A stretch of DNA of 25,281 bases from Pseudomonadota bacterium (GTDB lineage Bacteria; Pseudomonadota; Alphaproteobacteria; Rhizobiales; Beijerinckiaceae), in assembly GCA_028876585.1 (NCBI GenBank), contig JAGWRL010000052.1, forward strand, positions 1-25,281, written 5' to 3'. The notes beneath the pieces were generated by a model. That model was not told the DNA's origin, did not search any database, and saw nothing but the letters and a program-made list of their open reading frames with translations. This document shows, piece by piece, positions 9,143 through 16,532 of this stretch (the stretch's first letter is position 1; every line of letters starts with the position of its first letter). The position numbers and the translations under genes were made by a program.

Positions 9143-9781
9143 TTAGAGCGCGCCGAGGCTGGCGATGTCGTCGACATAGCTGCCGCCCGGCGCGTTCGAG
9201 TTCACTTTGACGACGGTGTAGCTCAGCGTCGCGTCGGCGCTGCGCGAGATCGAATATTGCAATCGGGTCGAGCCGACATAAGTCGTGTCGATGCGCGGGT
9301 CGCCGATGTAATAGGCGCGATCGACGCGCGCGTAGGCCGAGGCCGACCAGCGCTTGTGCAGTTGATAGGTGGCGTCGAGCGCGCCGGAGACATCGCGCGC
9401 GGGATCGCCGCGTGGGGCGGAGCGGCGTCGGGGTGCTGGAACCGGTGAAGCTCGCGTCCGCTCATGCCGACAACGCCAGCGCGCGGGTGGGATGCCAATA
9501 GAGCTTGGCCCCCAGCACCGGGCTTGCGGCGGTGGTCGGCAGCGGCGCCTGATCGACCTGCATCTGATAGCCGGGAACGCCTCGCCGCGAAACAATCCGA
9601 TCCGGTCGGAGCCGAGGCCGACCACGGCGCGGTAGCCGTGCGAGCGCAGCGCCTGATCGGCGTATTGCGCCAGTTCTCCGACGTCTCCGCGTAGCTGAGA
9701 GCCGCCGCGTTGCGTCAACGTGGCGACGAGGCTGCCGCGATTGGCTTGCGACAACGCACCGACGGTCCCGGTGATCTGGTT
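9143..9781 (-). pseudogene. Outer-membrane beta-barrel protein of a polysaccharide locus, degraded relic
   Basis: Barrel-like pieces are spread over more than one frame. Reading downstream: SLVATLTQRGGSQLRGDVG and ALRSHGYRAVVGLGSDRIGLF in one frame, then GYQMQVDQ and SPVLGAKLYWHPTRALALS in a second frame ending at a TGA near 9462. A return to the first frame gives ALDATYQLHKRWSASAYARV, RIDTTYVGSTRLQYSISRSA and the terminal SYVDDIASLGAL. Alternating polar/hydrophobic strands and a short C-terminus fit the barrel proteins found with EPS export systems. At least two frameshifts are needed, and the 5' part, including any signal peptide, is missing. It is joined directly to the Wza-like relic upstream. 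Confidence 0.7.
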
Positions 9782-10036
9782 GTCGCCGGGATAGATCGGC
9801 GCCTCCGGCGACAACGCCACTTCGCGGAACGTCGTTGCGCCGGCGCGCGGCGCCAAAACGGTCGAGCGGCTGGCGCGATGGCGCTGAGCACGTTGAGGCC
9901 GGTATGATAGGGGAATTCGCCCGGCTTCTCGACCTCGCCGAGCACATAGAACGGGCGGAATTCCGCGATCGTGACATTGACGATCGGATTGAGCAGATAT
10001 TGTTGCTCGCGCGGCGCGGCGCTGTCCGTGGGTTGG
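9782..10036 (-). pseudogene. Wza-type polysaccharide export protein, C-terminal relic
   Basis: This begins right after the wecG-like stop, without a start codon of its own. LLNPIVNVTIAEFRPFYVLG, then GEVEKPGEFPYHTGLNVLSAIA (10003-9874), match the soluble-ligand-binding (SLBB) part of periplasmic/outer-membrane export proteins (typically GEV.nPGeypy..GltvlkAiaiAGG). The AGG-containing stretch is missing and the frame changes near 9870, after which STVLAPRAGATTFREVAL and SPEAPIYPGD fit the end of the same domain. Instead of ending there, the frame runs on into barrel sequence. The signal peptide, lipobox and polysaccharide-export domain are absent. This is a remnant that cannot make a functional export channel. 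Confidence 0.75.
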
Positions 10037-10810
10037 TCAGGCTTCGACGGCGCGGCGCGCCAGCTTGAGCCGGGGCAGGCGCGGGAAAAAGGTCGGCAGG
10101 GCGAGCGCGGCGAACACGACGGCGCAACGCGCGTAGCGCGCGCCGAGCCGCCCGGCGCGCTGCATCCAGCCCGGCGCGCGGGCGACATGGCCGGAGATGA
10201 AATCGAGCGCGGCGGCGAAACAGAGAAAGCCGACCTCGGGGCGGCGCGCGTGCAGCATGTCGGCGAGCAGTTCCTGTTTGGGCGCGCCCAGCGACACCAC
10301 GCAGAGCCGCGCGCCGGAGGCGCGGATGCGCTCGGCCAGCGCGTCGGCTTCGTCCTGCGTCATACTTTGCGCGAAGCGCGGCGCCTCGCGGCCGGCGACG
10401 TGGAGATCGGGGATGCGGCGTTGCAATTCGTCGAGCGCGATCGTCTGGCTCTGCGGGCCGGGGCCGACGAAATAGACCGGCGCGCGCTGGCCGGCGGCCT
10501 GCCGGCACACCGGCTCAAGCAGATTCGCGCCGGTGGTGCGTCGCAGATCGACGCCGGTTTGTTTGAGGCTCCACACGATCGGCCAGCCGTCGGCGGTGAC
10601 GAAATCGGCGCGATGACAGGCCCCGCCGAAGCGGCGGTCCTGGCCGAGCTTGACGACGTGATCGAGATTGGCGGTGAAGATGGTGTAGCCGCGCCGTTTG
10701 GTTGTGCGCTCGGCGATCGCCGCCAACGCCTCGCGCGCATTGGCGATGTTGATATGCAGATCAAAACCCTCGGCGCGCGCGGAGGGGGAGGTAAACTCGA
10801 CGCTGCTCAT
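10037..10810 (-). CDS. WecG/TagA/CpsF-family glycosyltransferase with internal deletion
   Basis: A 257-residue GT26-family enzyme; members transfer a (N-acetyl)mannosaminuronic/hexosamine-type sugar onto a lipid-linked acceptor at the inner membrane face. Recognised blocks: TIFTANLDHVVKLGQD (about 43-58), ADGWPIVWSLKQTG, VYFVGPGPQSQT, REAPRF, VVSLGAPKQELLADML (about 170-186) and CFAAALDFISGHVARAPGWMQRAG. After that, family members read AGLEWxxRLxxxPxRLxxRYxxC, whereas here it is AGRLGARYARC. About 12-14 residues, including the GLEW box, seem to be deleted in frame. The gene is open but may be inactive. It starts inside the end of the upstream glycosyltransferase gene (ATGA overlap in the ancestral frame). 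Confidence 0.85.
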   Translation of the reverse strand: MSSVEFTSPSARAEGFDLHINIANAREALAAIAERTTKRRGYTIFTANLDHVVKLGQDRRFGGACHRADFVTADGWPIVWSLKQTGVDLRRTTGANLLEPVCRQAAGQRAPVYFVGPGPQSQTIALDELQRRIPDLHVAGREAPRFAQSMTQDEADALAERIRASGARLCVVSLGAPKQELLADMLHARRPEVGFLCFAAALDFISGHVARAPGWMQRAGRLGARYARCAVVFAALALPTFFPRLPRLKLARRAVEA

Positions 10811-11810
10811 CGCAAACTCACGCGCCGCCGTCGTGGCGAACGCGATGACGCAACGTTGTCAGACTCAAACAATGTCTGACCAATCGTCTCCTTCGCGGTC
10901 TCACGATAGAGCGGGTGCAGGCGGCCGAGCGACAGCTTGCCGACGACGCCGGCCAGCGCTTACGAGGCTTCGTCGCGCGCCTCGCCGCCGCGCAGCGCCG
11001 GGACGATCGCGCCCGGCGCGAGCCACAGCGCCTGCGCCAGCGCCCTGCCGCGCAGCCGCCAGCGCGCCAGCCGCGGCGAGGGACTGAGGTCGGCGATCGC
11101 GGCGGCGCAAATAGGCCGGTTCGCAGCGCGCCGCCGGCACAAATTCGAACCCGCGCAGCGAGGGTCGCCAGGCGAAGCGGCGGCCGGCGCGTTGCAGGCG
11201 GCAGAACAGGTCGAAATCCTCGCCGCCCGCCAGACCGAAGGCGGGATCGAAGCGCGCTTGCGCTAGCGCGCTGGCGCGCAACAGCGCGTTGCCGGGCGTG
11301 AGCGCGGCGCCGCGCGTCTTGTGCGGCCCGAAAGCGTATAGCGCGCTGCCCTCAAGCGCGTTGAGGTTGCGGGTGAACAGTTTTTGCGCGGCTGATGTGG
11401 GTTGGGCGCCGTCCTCGAACTGCGGCGCGATGGCGCCGAACAGCGCGTCGGCCGAGGTTTCGTTGATCGCGCGCCGCGCTTCGAGGAACCAGTCGCGCGC
11501 GACATGCTGGTCGTCGTCGAGGAAGGCGAGCCAGGGCGCGCCGCTCGCCTCCAGCGCCACATTGCGCGCGCGCGAGATATTGGCGGGATGGGCGGCAAGG
11601 CCGGTGATCGCAAAGGGCTGCGCGTCGTCGCGCGCGCGCGGCGGCGGCCGCGATCACGGGCGCGGCCTCGCCGCTGTCGCTGTTGTCGACCACCAAAACT
11701 TCGATTGAAAGATCGGGCGGCCGCTCGGCGGCGATCAGGCTCGCCAGCGCGCGTTGCAGCAGCGCGTTGCGACGATGGGTGCAGATGGCGAAAGTGAGAG
11801 CGGGGGTCAT
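10807..11810 (-). pseudogene. Family-2 glycosyltransferase, at least three frameshifts
   Basis: The GT2 opening is clear from 11810: TFAICTHRRNALLQRALASL, then IEVLVVDNSDSGEAAP. At a (CG)6 run (11629-11640) the frame shifts and continues as FAITGLAAHPANISRARNVA, WLAFLDDDQHVARDWF (DDD metal motif) and FGLAGGEDFDLFCRLQRAGR. Near 11105 it shifts again (PSPRLARWRLRGRALAQALW), ending at a stop near 10960. A third shift restores ALAGVVGKLSLGRLHPLYRE and runs to a TGA overlapping the wecG-like start. Each piece looks like normal GT2 protein, so the gene was recently intact. The start overlaps the stop of the upstream membrane-protein remnant (ATGA). Confidence 0.85.
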
Positions 11811-12139
11811 GAGTTGGCGCGCGCCGGGGCGAGCATGACGACGACCATCAGGCTCCAGAGCGGGGCGCCGCGCAGCATGGCTTGGAGGACCGCCAAGCCG
11901 GCGAGATAAGTGGCGGGCTTGCCGACGTTGAGCGCCAGATCGAGATAGCCGTCACGGGCTTGATTGATGACGCCGACGTCCCCGAACGCGCCGATGCAGG
12001 CGTAGCCGCAATAGGCCGTCGCGATAAAGGGAAAGACGCCGCCGCGCGCGGCTGCGGGCGCTGGTGCGCCGTCGACAGTCGCGCCGGGGTGGACAAGAGC
12101 GGGTCTCTTGGGCCGATGGTTACTTGTTTGATCTGACAA
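11807..12139 (-). CDS. Short membrane-protein remnant of the polysaccharide locus, unrecognised
   Basis: A 110-residue open frame. The first 32 residues are polar and proline-rich. It then reads FPFIATAYCGYACIGAFGDV, INQARDGYLDLALNVGKPAT and two hydrophobic stretches (YLAGLAVLQAML, LWSLMVVVMLA) before stopping with an ATGA overlap to the glycosyltransferase. The overlap and codon use support it as a real gene end of this operon. It is far shorter than any polymerase, ligase or flippase expected at this position, so I suspect an internally deleted O-antigen-polymerase/ligase-type gene. I cannot prove the family. It would be the first gene of a leftward operon. Confidence 0.45.
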   Translation of the reverse strand: MSDQTSNHRPKRPALVHPGATVDGAPAPAAARGGVFPFIATAYCGYACIGAFGDVGVINQARDGYLDLALNVGKPATYLAGLAVLQAMLRGAPLWSLMVVVMLAPARANS

Positions 12140-12195
12140 TGGCGCGAGAAGATTTAAGCTTTCCCTTTCGGAAAGCGTTAACAGAGACGGATTTG
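12140..12195. promoter_or_regulatory. Divergent intergenic region with a 7-bp hairpin
   Basis: This is the only AT-richer spacer in the polysaccharide locus, between the leftward operon and the rightward glycosyltransferase. It contains GCTTTCC (12158-12164), a 5-base loop and GGAAAGC (12170-12176), then GTTAAC. It is a plausible place for two divergent promoters and a regulator site. No confident -35/-10 pair could be assigned. Confidence 0.3.
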
Positions 12196-12962
12196 ATGCT
12201 TGTCTCGGTGGTGATGCCGACGCGCCATCGGCCCGCGCCGCTGGCGCGCGCGCTCGCCAGCCTGCGCGCGCAGGCGCTCATCCCCGGCGTCGAACTCGAA
12301 ATCGTCGTGGTCGACAATTCGGAACAGGGCGAGGCCGCGGCGAGGTTGGCGGGCGCGGCGGATGTGCGGGTCAGGCGCGAGCCGCGGCCGGGCGTGGCGC
12401 AGGCGCGCAACGCCGGGGTGGCGGCGGCGCGGGGCGAATGGAACGCCTTTCTCGACGACGACGAGGAGGCCGCGCCCGGCTGGATCGCGGCGCTGGCGGC
12501 GGCGGCCGTCGCCAGCGGCGCCGACGCGCCGTTCGGCCTATCTGGGCGCCAACATTTCGATGTTTCGCGCGCGCGCGCTCAGCGGCGCGGCGACGTTCGA
12601 TCTGGCGCTCAACGAATCCGGCGGCGAGGATTCGTTGTTGATCGAGCGGCTGCGGCGCGGCGGGGCGACGTTCGTCTATGCGGCGCGGGCGCGCGTGGTG
12701 GAATGGGCGCCGGCGCGGCGGTTGAACTGGCGCTACGTCGCCAAGCGCAAATTCCTCAGCGGGCAAATCCGGGTGTTCGTGCAGGCGATGGCGGCGCCGC
12801 GCCGCTGGGATCGCGTCGCGCTGTGGATGGCGGTCGGCGCGGCGCAATGCGCGCTCGCCGGCGCGGCGACGCTGGCGCGCGGTCGCCTATGGCGGCCTGG
12901 GCAAGCTTTTTTGGCAGCGCGGCTTCCGCCCGGCGCTCTATGGCGCGGGGCATGTCTCCTAG
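12196..12962 (+). pseudogene. Second family-2 glycosyltransferase, deletion and frameshifts
   Basis: The N-terminal GT-A half is good: MLVSVVMPTRHRPAPLARAL, VELEIVVVDNSEQGEAAARL, PGVAQARNAGVAAARGEWNA and FLDDDEEAAPGWIAAL. Just after GADAPFG (about 12535) the protein resumes in another frame as YLGANISMFRARALSGAATF, then NESGGEDSLLIERLRRGGA and NWRYVAKRKFLSGQIRVFVQ. Comparison with the sister gene at 10807-11810 shows that about 50 residues (the loop holding the acceptor region) are missing at this junction. A further shift near 12885 gives YGGLGKLFWQRGFRPALYGA and GHVS before TAG at 12960. Three pieces in three frames make it non-functional. It is divergent from the leftward operon. Confidence 0.85.
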
Positions 12963-13048
12963 GCGCGGCGGAGAATCGCCACGCGGCGGGAACGGACGGT
13001 CCAGGTCGGCGTTCTTCAGACGATGTCGAATGTTGTGAGGAGGAAGTC

Positions 13049-13135
13049 ATGGGTTTCGGAAAAGGGATTCTCCTGTGGTTAATAGGCATTCCGCTGCCGA
13101 TCATCATTCTGCTGGCGCTGTTCTGGCATCATTGA
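13049..13135 (+). CDS. 28-residue hydrophobic membrane microprotein
   Basis: A tiny gene with an excellent ribosome-binding site (TGAGGAGG ending 5 bases before the ATG). The product is MGFGKG followed by one transmembrane helix (ILLWLIGIPLPIIILLALFW) and ends in His-His. Very similar one-helix proteins with the LLWLxGxPxPIIxLLxLFWH pattern are, from memory, common in Hyphomicrobiales and usually left unannotated or called hypothetical. Function unknown. It happens to be in frame with the broken glycosyltransferase upstream, so gene callers may swallow it into a longer false ORF. A poorly conserved spacer of 86 bp separates it from that relic. Confidence 0.7.
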   Translation: MGFGKGILLWLIGIPLPIIILLALFWHH

Positions 13136-13169
13136 CGATGGTCTAGCCGGCCAATCGCCGGGCCTGGTC

Positions 13170-13661
13170 TCAATCCAAGCGCGCCGCCCAATAATCGGCC
13201 TGCAACCGCGCCGCCTCGTCCTCCAGCAACGGGCCGATCACCTCGGTTGGGCGCTGGCCGGCCGCGAACACGACGCGGCAGGGCAGGTCGAGCGTCGGGT
13301 TCTCGTCATGCGCGCCGGTGGCGGCTTTCAACCCCTTTTCGCTCTGCCCGTAGACGACGCGGCCGATCCCGGCCCAGTAGAGCGCGCCCGCGCACATCGC
13401 GCAGGGTTCGGCCGAGGAATAGAGCGTGCTGCGTTGCAGATCGGCGAGATCGAGATTGCGCGCGGCCCAGGAGGCCAGCAGCCGCTCGGCGTGCGCGGTG
13501 CGGTCGCCCCCTTCGGCGCTGTAGCCGTTGCCTTGCTCGCGCAGCACCTCGCCCGCCGGCCCGACGAGGAGGGCGCCGAAAGGGTGGTCGCCGCCCTCCC
13601 TGGCGCGCGCGGCGACGGCGAACGAACGGCGCAAGAAGTGCAGATCCTGGTCGGCGGTCAT
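13170..13661 (-). CDS. Nucleoside/nucleobase deaminase (guanine deaminase/TadA-like fold)
   Basis: A 163-residue zinc-dependent cytidine-deaminase-superfamily protein. The zinc site is complete: His57-Ala-Glu59 (TAHAERL) and Pro86-Cys87-Ala-Met-Cys90, with Glu59 as proton shuttle. The YSSAEPCAMCAGALYWAGI block and the C-terminal helix (EDEAARLQADYWA) favour a small-molecule deaminase of the guanine-deaminase type over tRNA-specific TadA, but both remain possible. The second ATG (13661) is chosen because GGAGG lies 6 bases upstream of it and directly abuts the alternative ATG at 13667. It is divergent from the nucleoside ABC transporter and plausibly acts on its imported substrate. Confidence 0.87.
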   Translation of the reverse strand: MTADQDLHFLRRSFAVAARAREGGDHPFGALLVGPAGEVLREQGNGYSAEGGDRTAHAERLLASWAARNLDLADLQRSTLYSSAEPCAMCAGALYWAGIGRVVYGQSEKGLKAATGAHDENPTLDLPCRVVFAAGQRPTEVIGPLLEDEAARLQADYWAARLD

Positions 13662-13894
13662 GTTCATCCTCCGGAAAATTCTTTCACCATGGCGCGGGCG
13701 CGCGGGAGCCGACAGCGGCCGAACGGGAATAGTGTTTCCTCAAAAATCGATAAATGAAAGGGCAGGGCGCCCAATTGACGGGCGGTTCGCGGCGCGGTCT
13801 AACCGGTGGGAACGAACCGGCGCGGCTCCATGAGGGCGGCGCGGAGTTTGCATCAGGGGCGGAAACGCGCGGCTAGCGCGAGCGCGGGGGCGGT

Positions 13895-15460
13895 ATGGGC
13901 AGTAGGGATGGCGCGCCGCGCCTGGAATTGCGCGGCGTCACGAAGCGATTTCCCGGCGTGCTGGCGAACGACAATGTCAGCCTGATCGTCCGTCCCGGCG
14001 AGATTCACGCCCTGCTCGGCGAAAACGGCGCCGGCAAATCGACGCTGGTCAAGATGATCTATGGCGTCCTGGCGCCCGATTCCGGCGACATTCTGTGGGA
14101 CGGGACGCCGGTGCGGGTCGCCAATCCGCGCGCGGCGCGCAAGCTCGGCATCGGCATGGTGTTCCAGCATTTCTCGCTGTTCGAGGCGCTGAGCGTGCTG
14201 GAGAACATCGCCCTCGGCGTCGACGCCAAAATCCCGCAAAACCAGTTGGAGGCGGAAATCCGCCGCGTGCTCGACCTCTACGGGTTGAAGCTCGATCCGC
14301 AGCGCATCGTCTCGACGCTGAGCGTGGGCGAGCGGCAGCGGATCGAGATCGTGCGCGCCTTGCTGCTCAACCCGAAACTGCTGATCATGGACGAGCCGAC
14401 CTCGGTGCTGACGCCGCAGGAGGTCGAGCAATTGTTCGAGACGCTGCGCAAGCTCGCCGCGCAGGGCTGCTCGATCCTCTACATCTCCCACAAGCTGCAC
14501 GAGATCATCGCGCTGTGCGAGACGGCGACGATTTTGCGCGGCGGCCGGTTCATCGCCGAATGCGATCCCAAACGGGAGACCTCGCGCAGCATGGCCGAGC
14601 TGATGATCGGCGCCAATCTGAAGGAGATCGCGCGCACGCCGCAGCGCGCCTTCGGCCCGGAGAAATTCGCGGCGCGGGCGCTGAGCCTGCCCAAGCTCGG
14701 CGATTTCGGCGTGGCGCTGAAGCAGGTGTCGTTCTCGGTGCGCGCGGGGGAAATTCTCGGCGTCGCCGGCGTCGCCGGCAACGGGCAGAACGAATTGATG
14801 GAGGCGCTGAGCGGGGAAGTCGCCGCGCCCGACGGCATGATCCTGCTCGAAGGCAGGAAGATCGGCCGGCTCGGGCCGACGCAGCGGCGCGCGCTGGGCC
14901 TGGCCGCCGTGCCGGAGGAGCGCAACGGCCACGCGGCGGTGGGCGATCTGACGCTGGCGCTGAACGGCGCCCTGACCGCGCGGCGAAGGATGGGCTTCAT
15001 CACCGGCGGCCTGTTGAGCATGGGGCGCGCGCGCGCCTACGCCAGCAAGGTGATCGCGACGTTCACCGTCAAGGCGCTGGGGCCGCAGTCGACGGCGGGC
15101 TCGCTGTCGGGCGGCAATTTGCAGAAATTCATCATGGGCCGCGAGATCTTGCAGGAGCCGGCGGCGATCGCGGTGAGCCAGCCGACCTGGGGCGTCGACG
15201 CCGGCGCGGCGGCGGCGATCCGGCAGGCGCTGGTCGATCTGGCCGCGCGCGGCTGCGCCATTCTCGTCATCAGCCAGGACCTCGACGAGTTGCTCGAACT
15301 CTGCGACTCGCTGGTGGTGATCAATCTGGGGAGCCTGTCGCGCGTGATGAAGGTGGGCGAAGCCTCGATCGAGGAGATCGGTCTGTTGATGGGCGGCGTG
15401 CATGGCGATCCGCAGGCGACGGTGGAAATGACGGAGGCCCTGCATGCGCATCCGATTTGA
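13895..15460 (+). CDS. BMP-family (nucleoside/simple sugar) ABC transporter ATP-binding protein
   Basis: A 521-residue tandem ATPase of the RbsA/NupO type. Domain 1 has Walker A GENGAGKST (42-50), the Q-loop (Gln91), signature LSVGE (142-146), Walker B LLIMDEP (162-168) and the switch His199. Domain 2 has a degenerate Walker A (GVAGVAGNGQNE, 289-300, no Lys) and signature LSGGN (404-408), which is usual in this family. It energises import by the two permeases that follow. Its end overlaps the first permease by 17 bp, indicating translational coupling. The divergent deaminase and the downstream deaminase point to nucleosides or nucleobases as substrate. Confidence 0.95.
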   Translation: MGSRDGAPRLELRGVTKRFPGVLANDNVSLIVRPGEIHALLGENGAGKSTLVKMIYGVLAPDSGDILWDGTPVRVANPRAARKLGIGMVFQHFSLFEALSVLENIALGVDAKIPQNQLEAEIRRVLDLYGLKLDPQRIVSTLSVGERQRIEIVRALLLNPKLLIMDEPTSVLTPQEVEQLFETLRKLAAQGCSILYISHKLHEIIALCETATILRGGRFIAECDPKRETSRSMAELMIGANLKEIARTPQRAFGPEKFAARALSLPKLGDFGVALKQVSFSVRAGEILGVAGVAGNGQNELMEALSGEVAAPDGMILLEGRKIGRLGPTQRRALGLAAVPEERNGHAAVGDLTLALNGALTARRRMGFITGGLLSMGRARAYASKVIATFTVKALGPQSTAGSLSGGNLQKFIMGREILQEPAAIAVSQPTWGVDAGAAAAIRQALVDLAARGCAILVISQDLDELLELCDSLVVINLGSLSRVMKVGEASIEEIGLLMGGVHGDPQATVEMTEALHAHPI

Positions 15461-16532
15461 GAAGCGGCGCGAACTCAGCCGCGTCATGCTGGTCTTGAGC
15501 CCGATCGGCGCCGTGGCGGCGACGATGATCGTCGGCGCGATCATCTTCGAGGCGATCGGCTATGACGGGCCGGACGCGGTGAAGGACATTTTCTTCACGC
15601 CCGTTCTCGCCTCCTACAAATGGCAGGACGTCGCCGCCAAGGCCGCCCCGCTGATCCTGATCGCGCTCGGCTTGACGCTCGGCAATCAGGCCAAGGTGTG
15701 GAACATCGGCGCCGAGGGGCAATACATTCTCGGCGCGCTCGGCGGCGCGGGCGTGGCGATCCTGACGCAGGACATGCAGGGCTGGTGGATCGTGCCGCTG
15801 ATGATCGTCAGCGGCATGGCGGCCGGCGCGCTCTGGGCGGCGCCGGTCGCGTGGCTGCGCAACCGCTACGGCGTCAACGAAATCCTGTCGAGCCTGATGC
15901 TGGTCTATGTCGCCGCGCAATTGCTCAACTATCTCGTGACCGGCCCGTGGAAAGACCCGCACGGGCAGAATTTCCCGCAGACCGCGCCGTTCACCGCCAG
16001 CCAGCGGCTGCCCGCCGCCTTGTTCGGCCAACCGTTCCCGCCCGGCCTCTATATCGCCTTCGCGCTGGCGCTGGTGTTCTGGTTGGTGATGGCGCGCACC
16101 GAATATGGGCTCGGCATCCGCGTCGTCGGCGAGGCGCCGCGGGCGGCGCGCTACGCCGGCTATCGCGCCTCCGACGCGGTGTGGTCGACGCTGCTGATTT
16201 CGGGCGCGATGGCGGGGCTGGCCGGCGTGCTGGAGGCGACGACGCAATCGGGCCAGCTCAATCTCGGCTTTCCCTCCGGCTATGGCTTCACCGCGATCAT
16301 CGTCTCGTTCCTCGGCCGGCTGCACCCCATTGGCATCGCGCTGGCGGGGGTGGTGCTGGCGATCTCCTATGTCGGCGGCCAGGTGGCGCAGACGACGGTG
16401 CATGTGCCGAGCGCGACCGCCGGCATCTTTCAGGCGATGATGCTGTTTTTCATTCTCGCCAGCGATGTGCTGGTGCGCCGGCGCCTCCGCATCGAGTGGG
16501 GCGCGGGACAAGCAAAGGCGGCGCGCGCATGA
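15444..16532 (+). CDS. BMP-family ABC transporter permease, subunit 1 (NupP-like)
   Basis: A 362-residue BPD_transp_2 (branched-chain/sugar-type) inner-membrane permease. Multiple hydrophobic helices begin near residue 15. The family block AKVWNIGAEGQYILGALGG lies near 85-103, and ARTEYGLGIRVVGEAPRAARYAGY near 215-238 is the cytoplasmic coupling region that contacts the ATPase. Length and motifs match nucleoside-transport permeases. It overlaps the ATPase gene at its start and the second permease by 4 bp (ATGA) at its end. Confidence 0.94.
   Translation: MRIRFEKRRELSRVMLVLSPIGAVAATMIVGAIIFEAIGYDGPDAVKDIFFTPVLASYKWQDVAAKAAPLILIALGLTLGNQAKVWNIGAEGQYILGALGGAGVAILTQDMQGWWIVPLMIVSGMAAGALWAAPVAWLRNRYGVNEILSSLMLVYVAAQLLNYLVTGPWKDPHGQNFPQTAPFTASQRLPAALFGQPFPPGLYIAFALALVFWLVMARTEYGLGIRVVGEAPRAARYAGYRASDAVWSTLLISGAMAGLAGVLEATTQSGQLNLGFPSGYGFTAIIVSFLGRLHPIGIALAGVVLAISYVGGQVAQTTVHVPSATAGIFQAMMLFFILASDVLVRRRLRIEWGAGQAKAARA

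Noticed and set aside
12962..13048. Continuous translation joining the broken glycosyltransferase to the microprotein
   Set aside because: The shared frame is chance: the microprotein has its own strong ribosome-binding site, and the true glycosyltransferase C-terminus lies in another frame ending at 12962.
13662..13894. A possible purine-type riboswitch upstream of the nucleoside transporter
   Set aside because: No conserved purine-riboswitch junction sequences or suitable stems were found in this spacer.
14759..14800. Missing Walker A lysine in the second ATPase domain of the nucleoside transporter
   Set aside because: A degenerate second site (GNGQNE) is normal for RbsA/BMP-type tandem ATPases, so it is not a sign of decay.
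13853..15544. A 563-codon open frame antisense to the ABC transporter ATPase
   Set aside because: Same GC-driven shadow effect; no recognisable domain, and the opposite strand carries all ATPase motifs.
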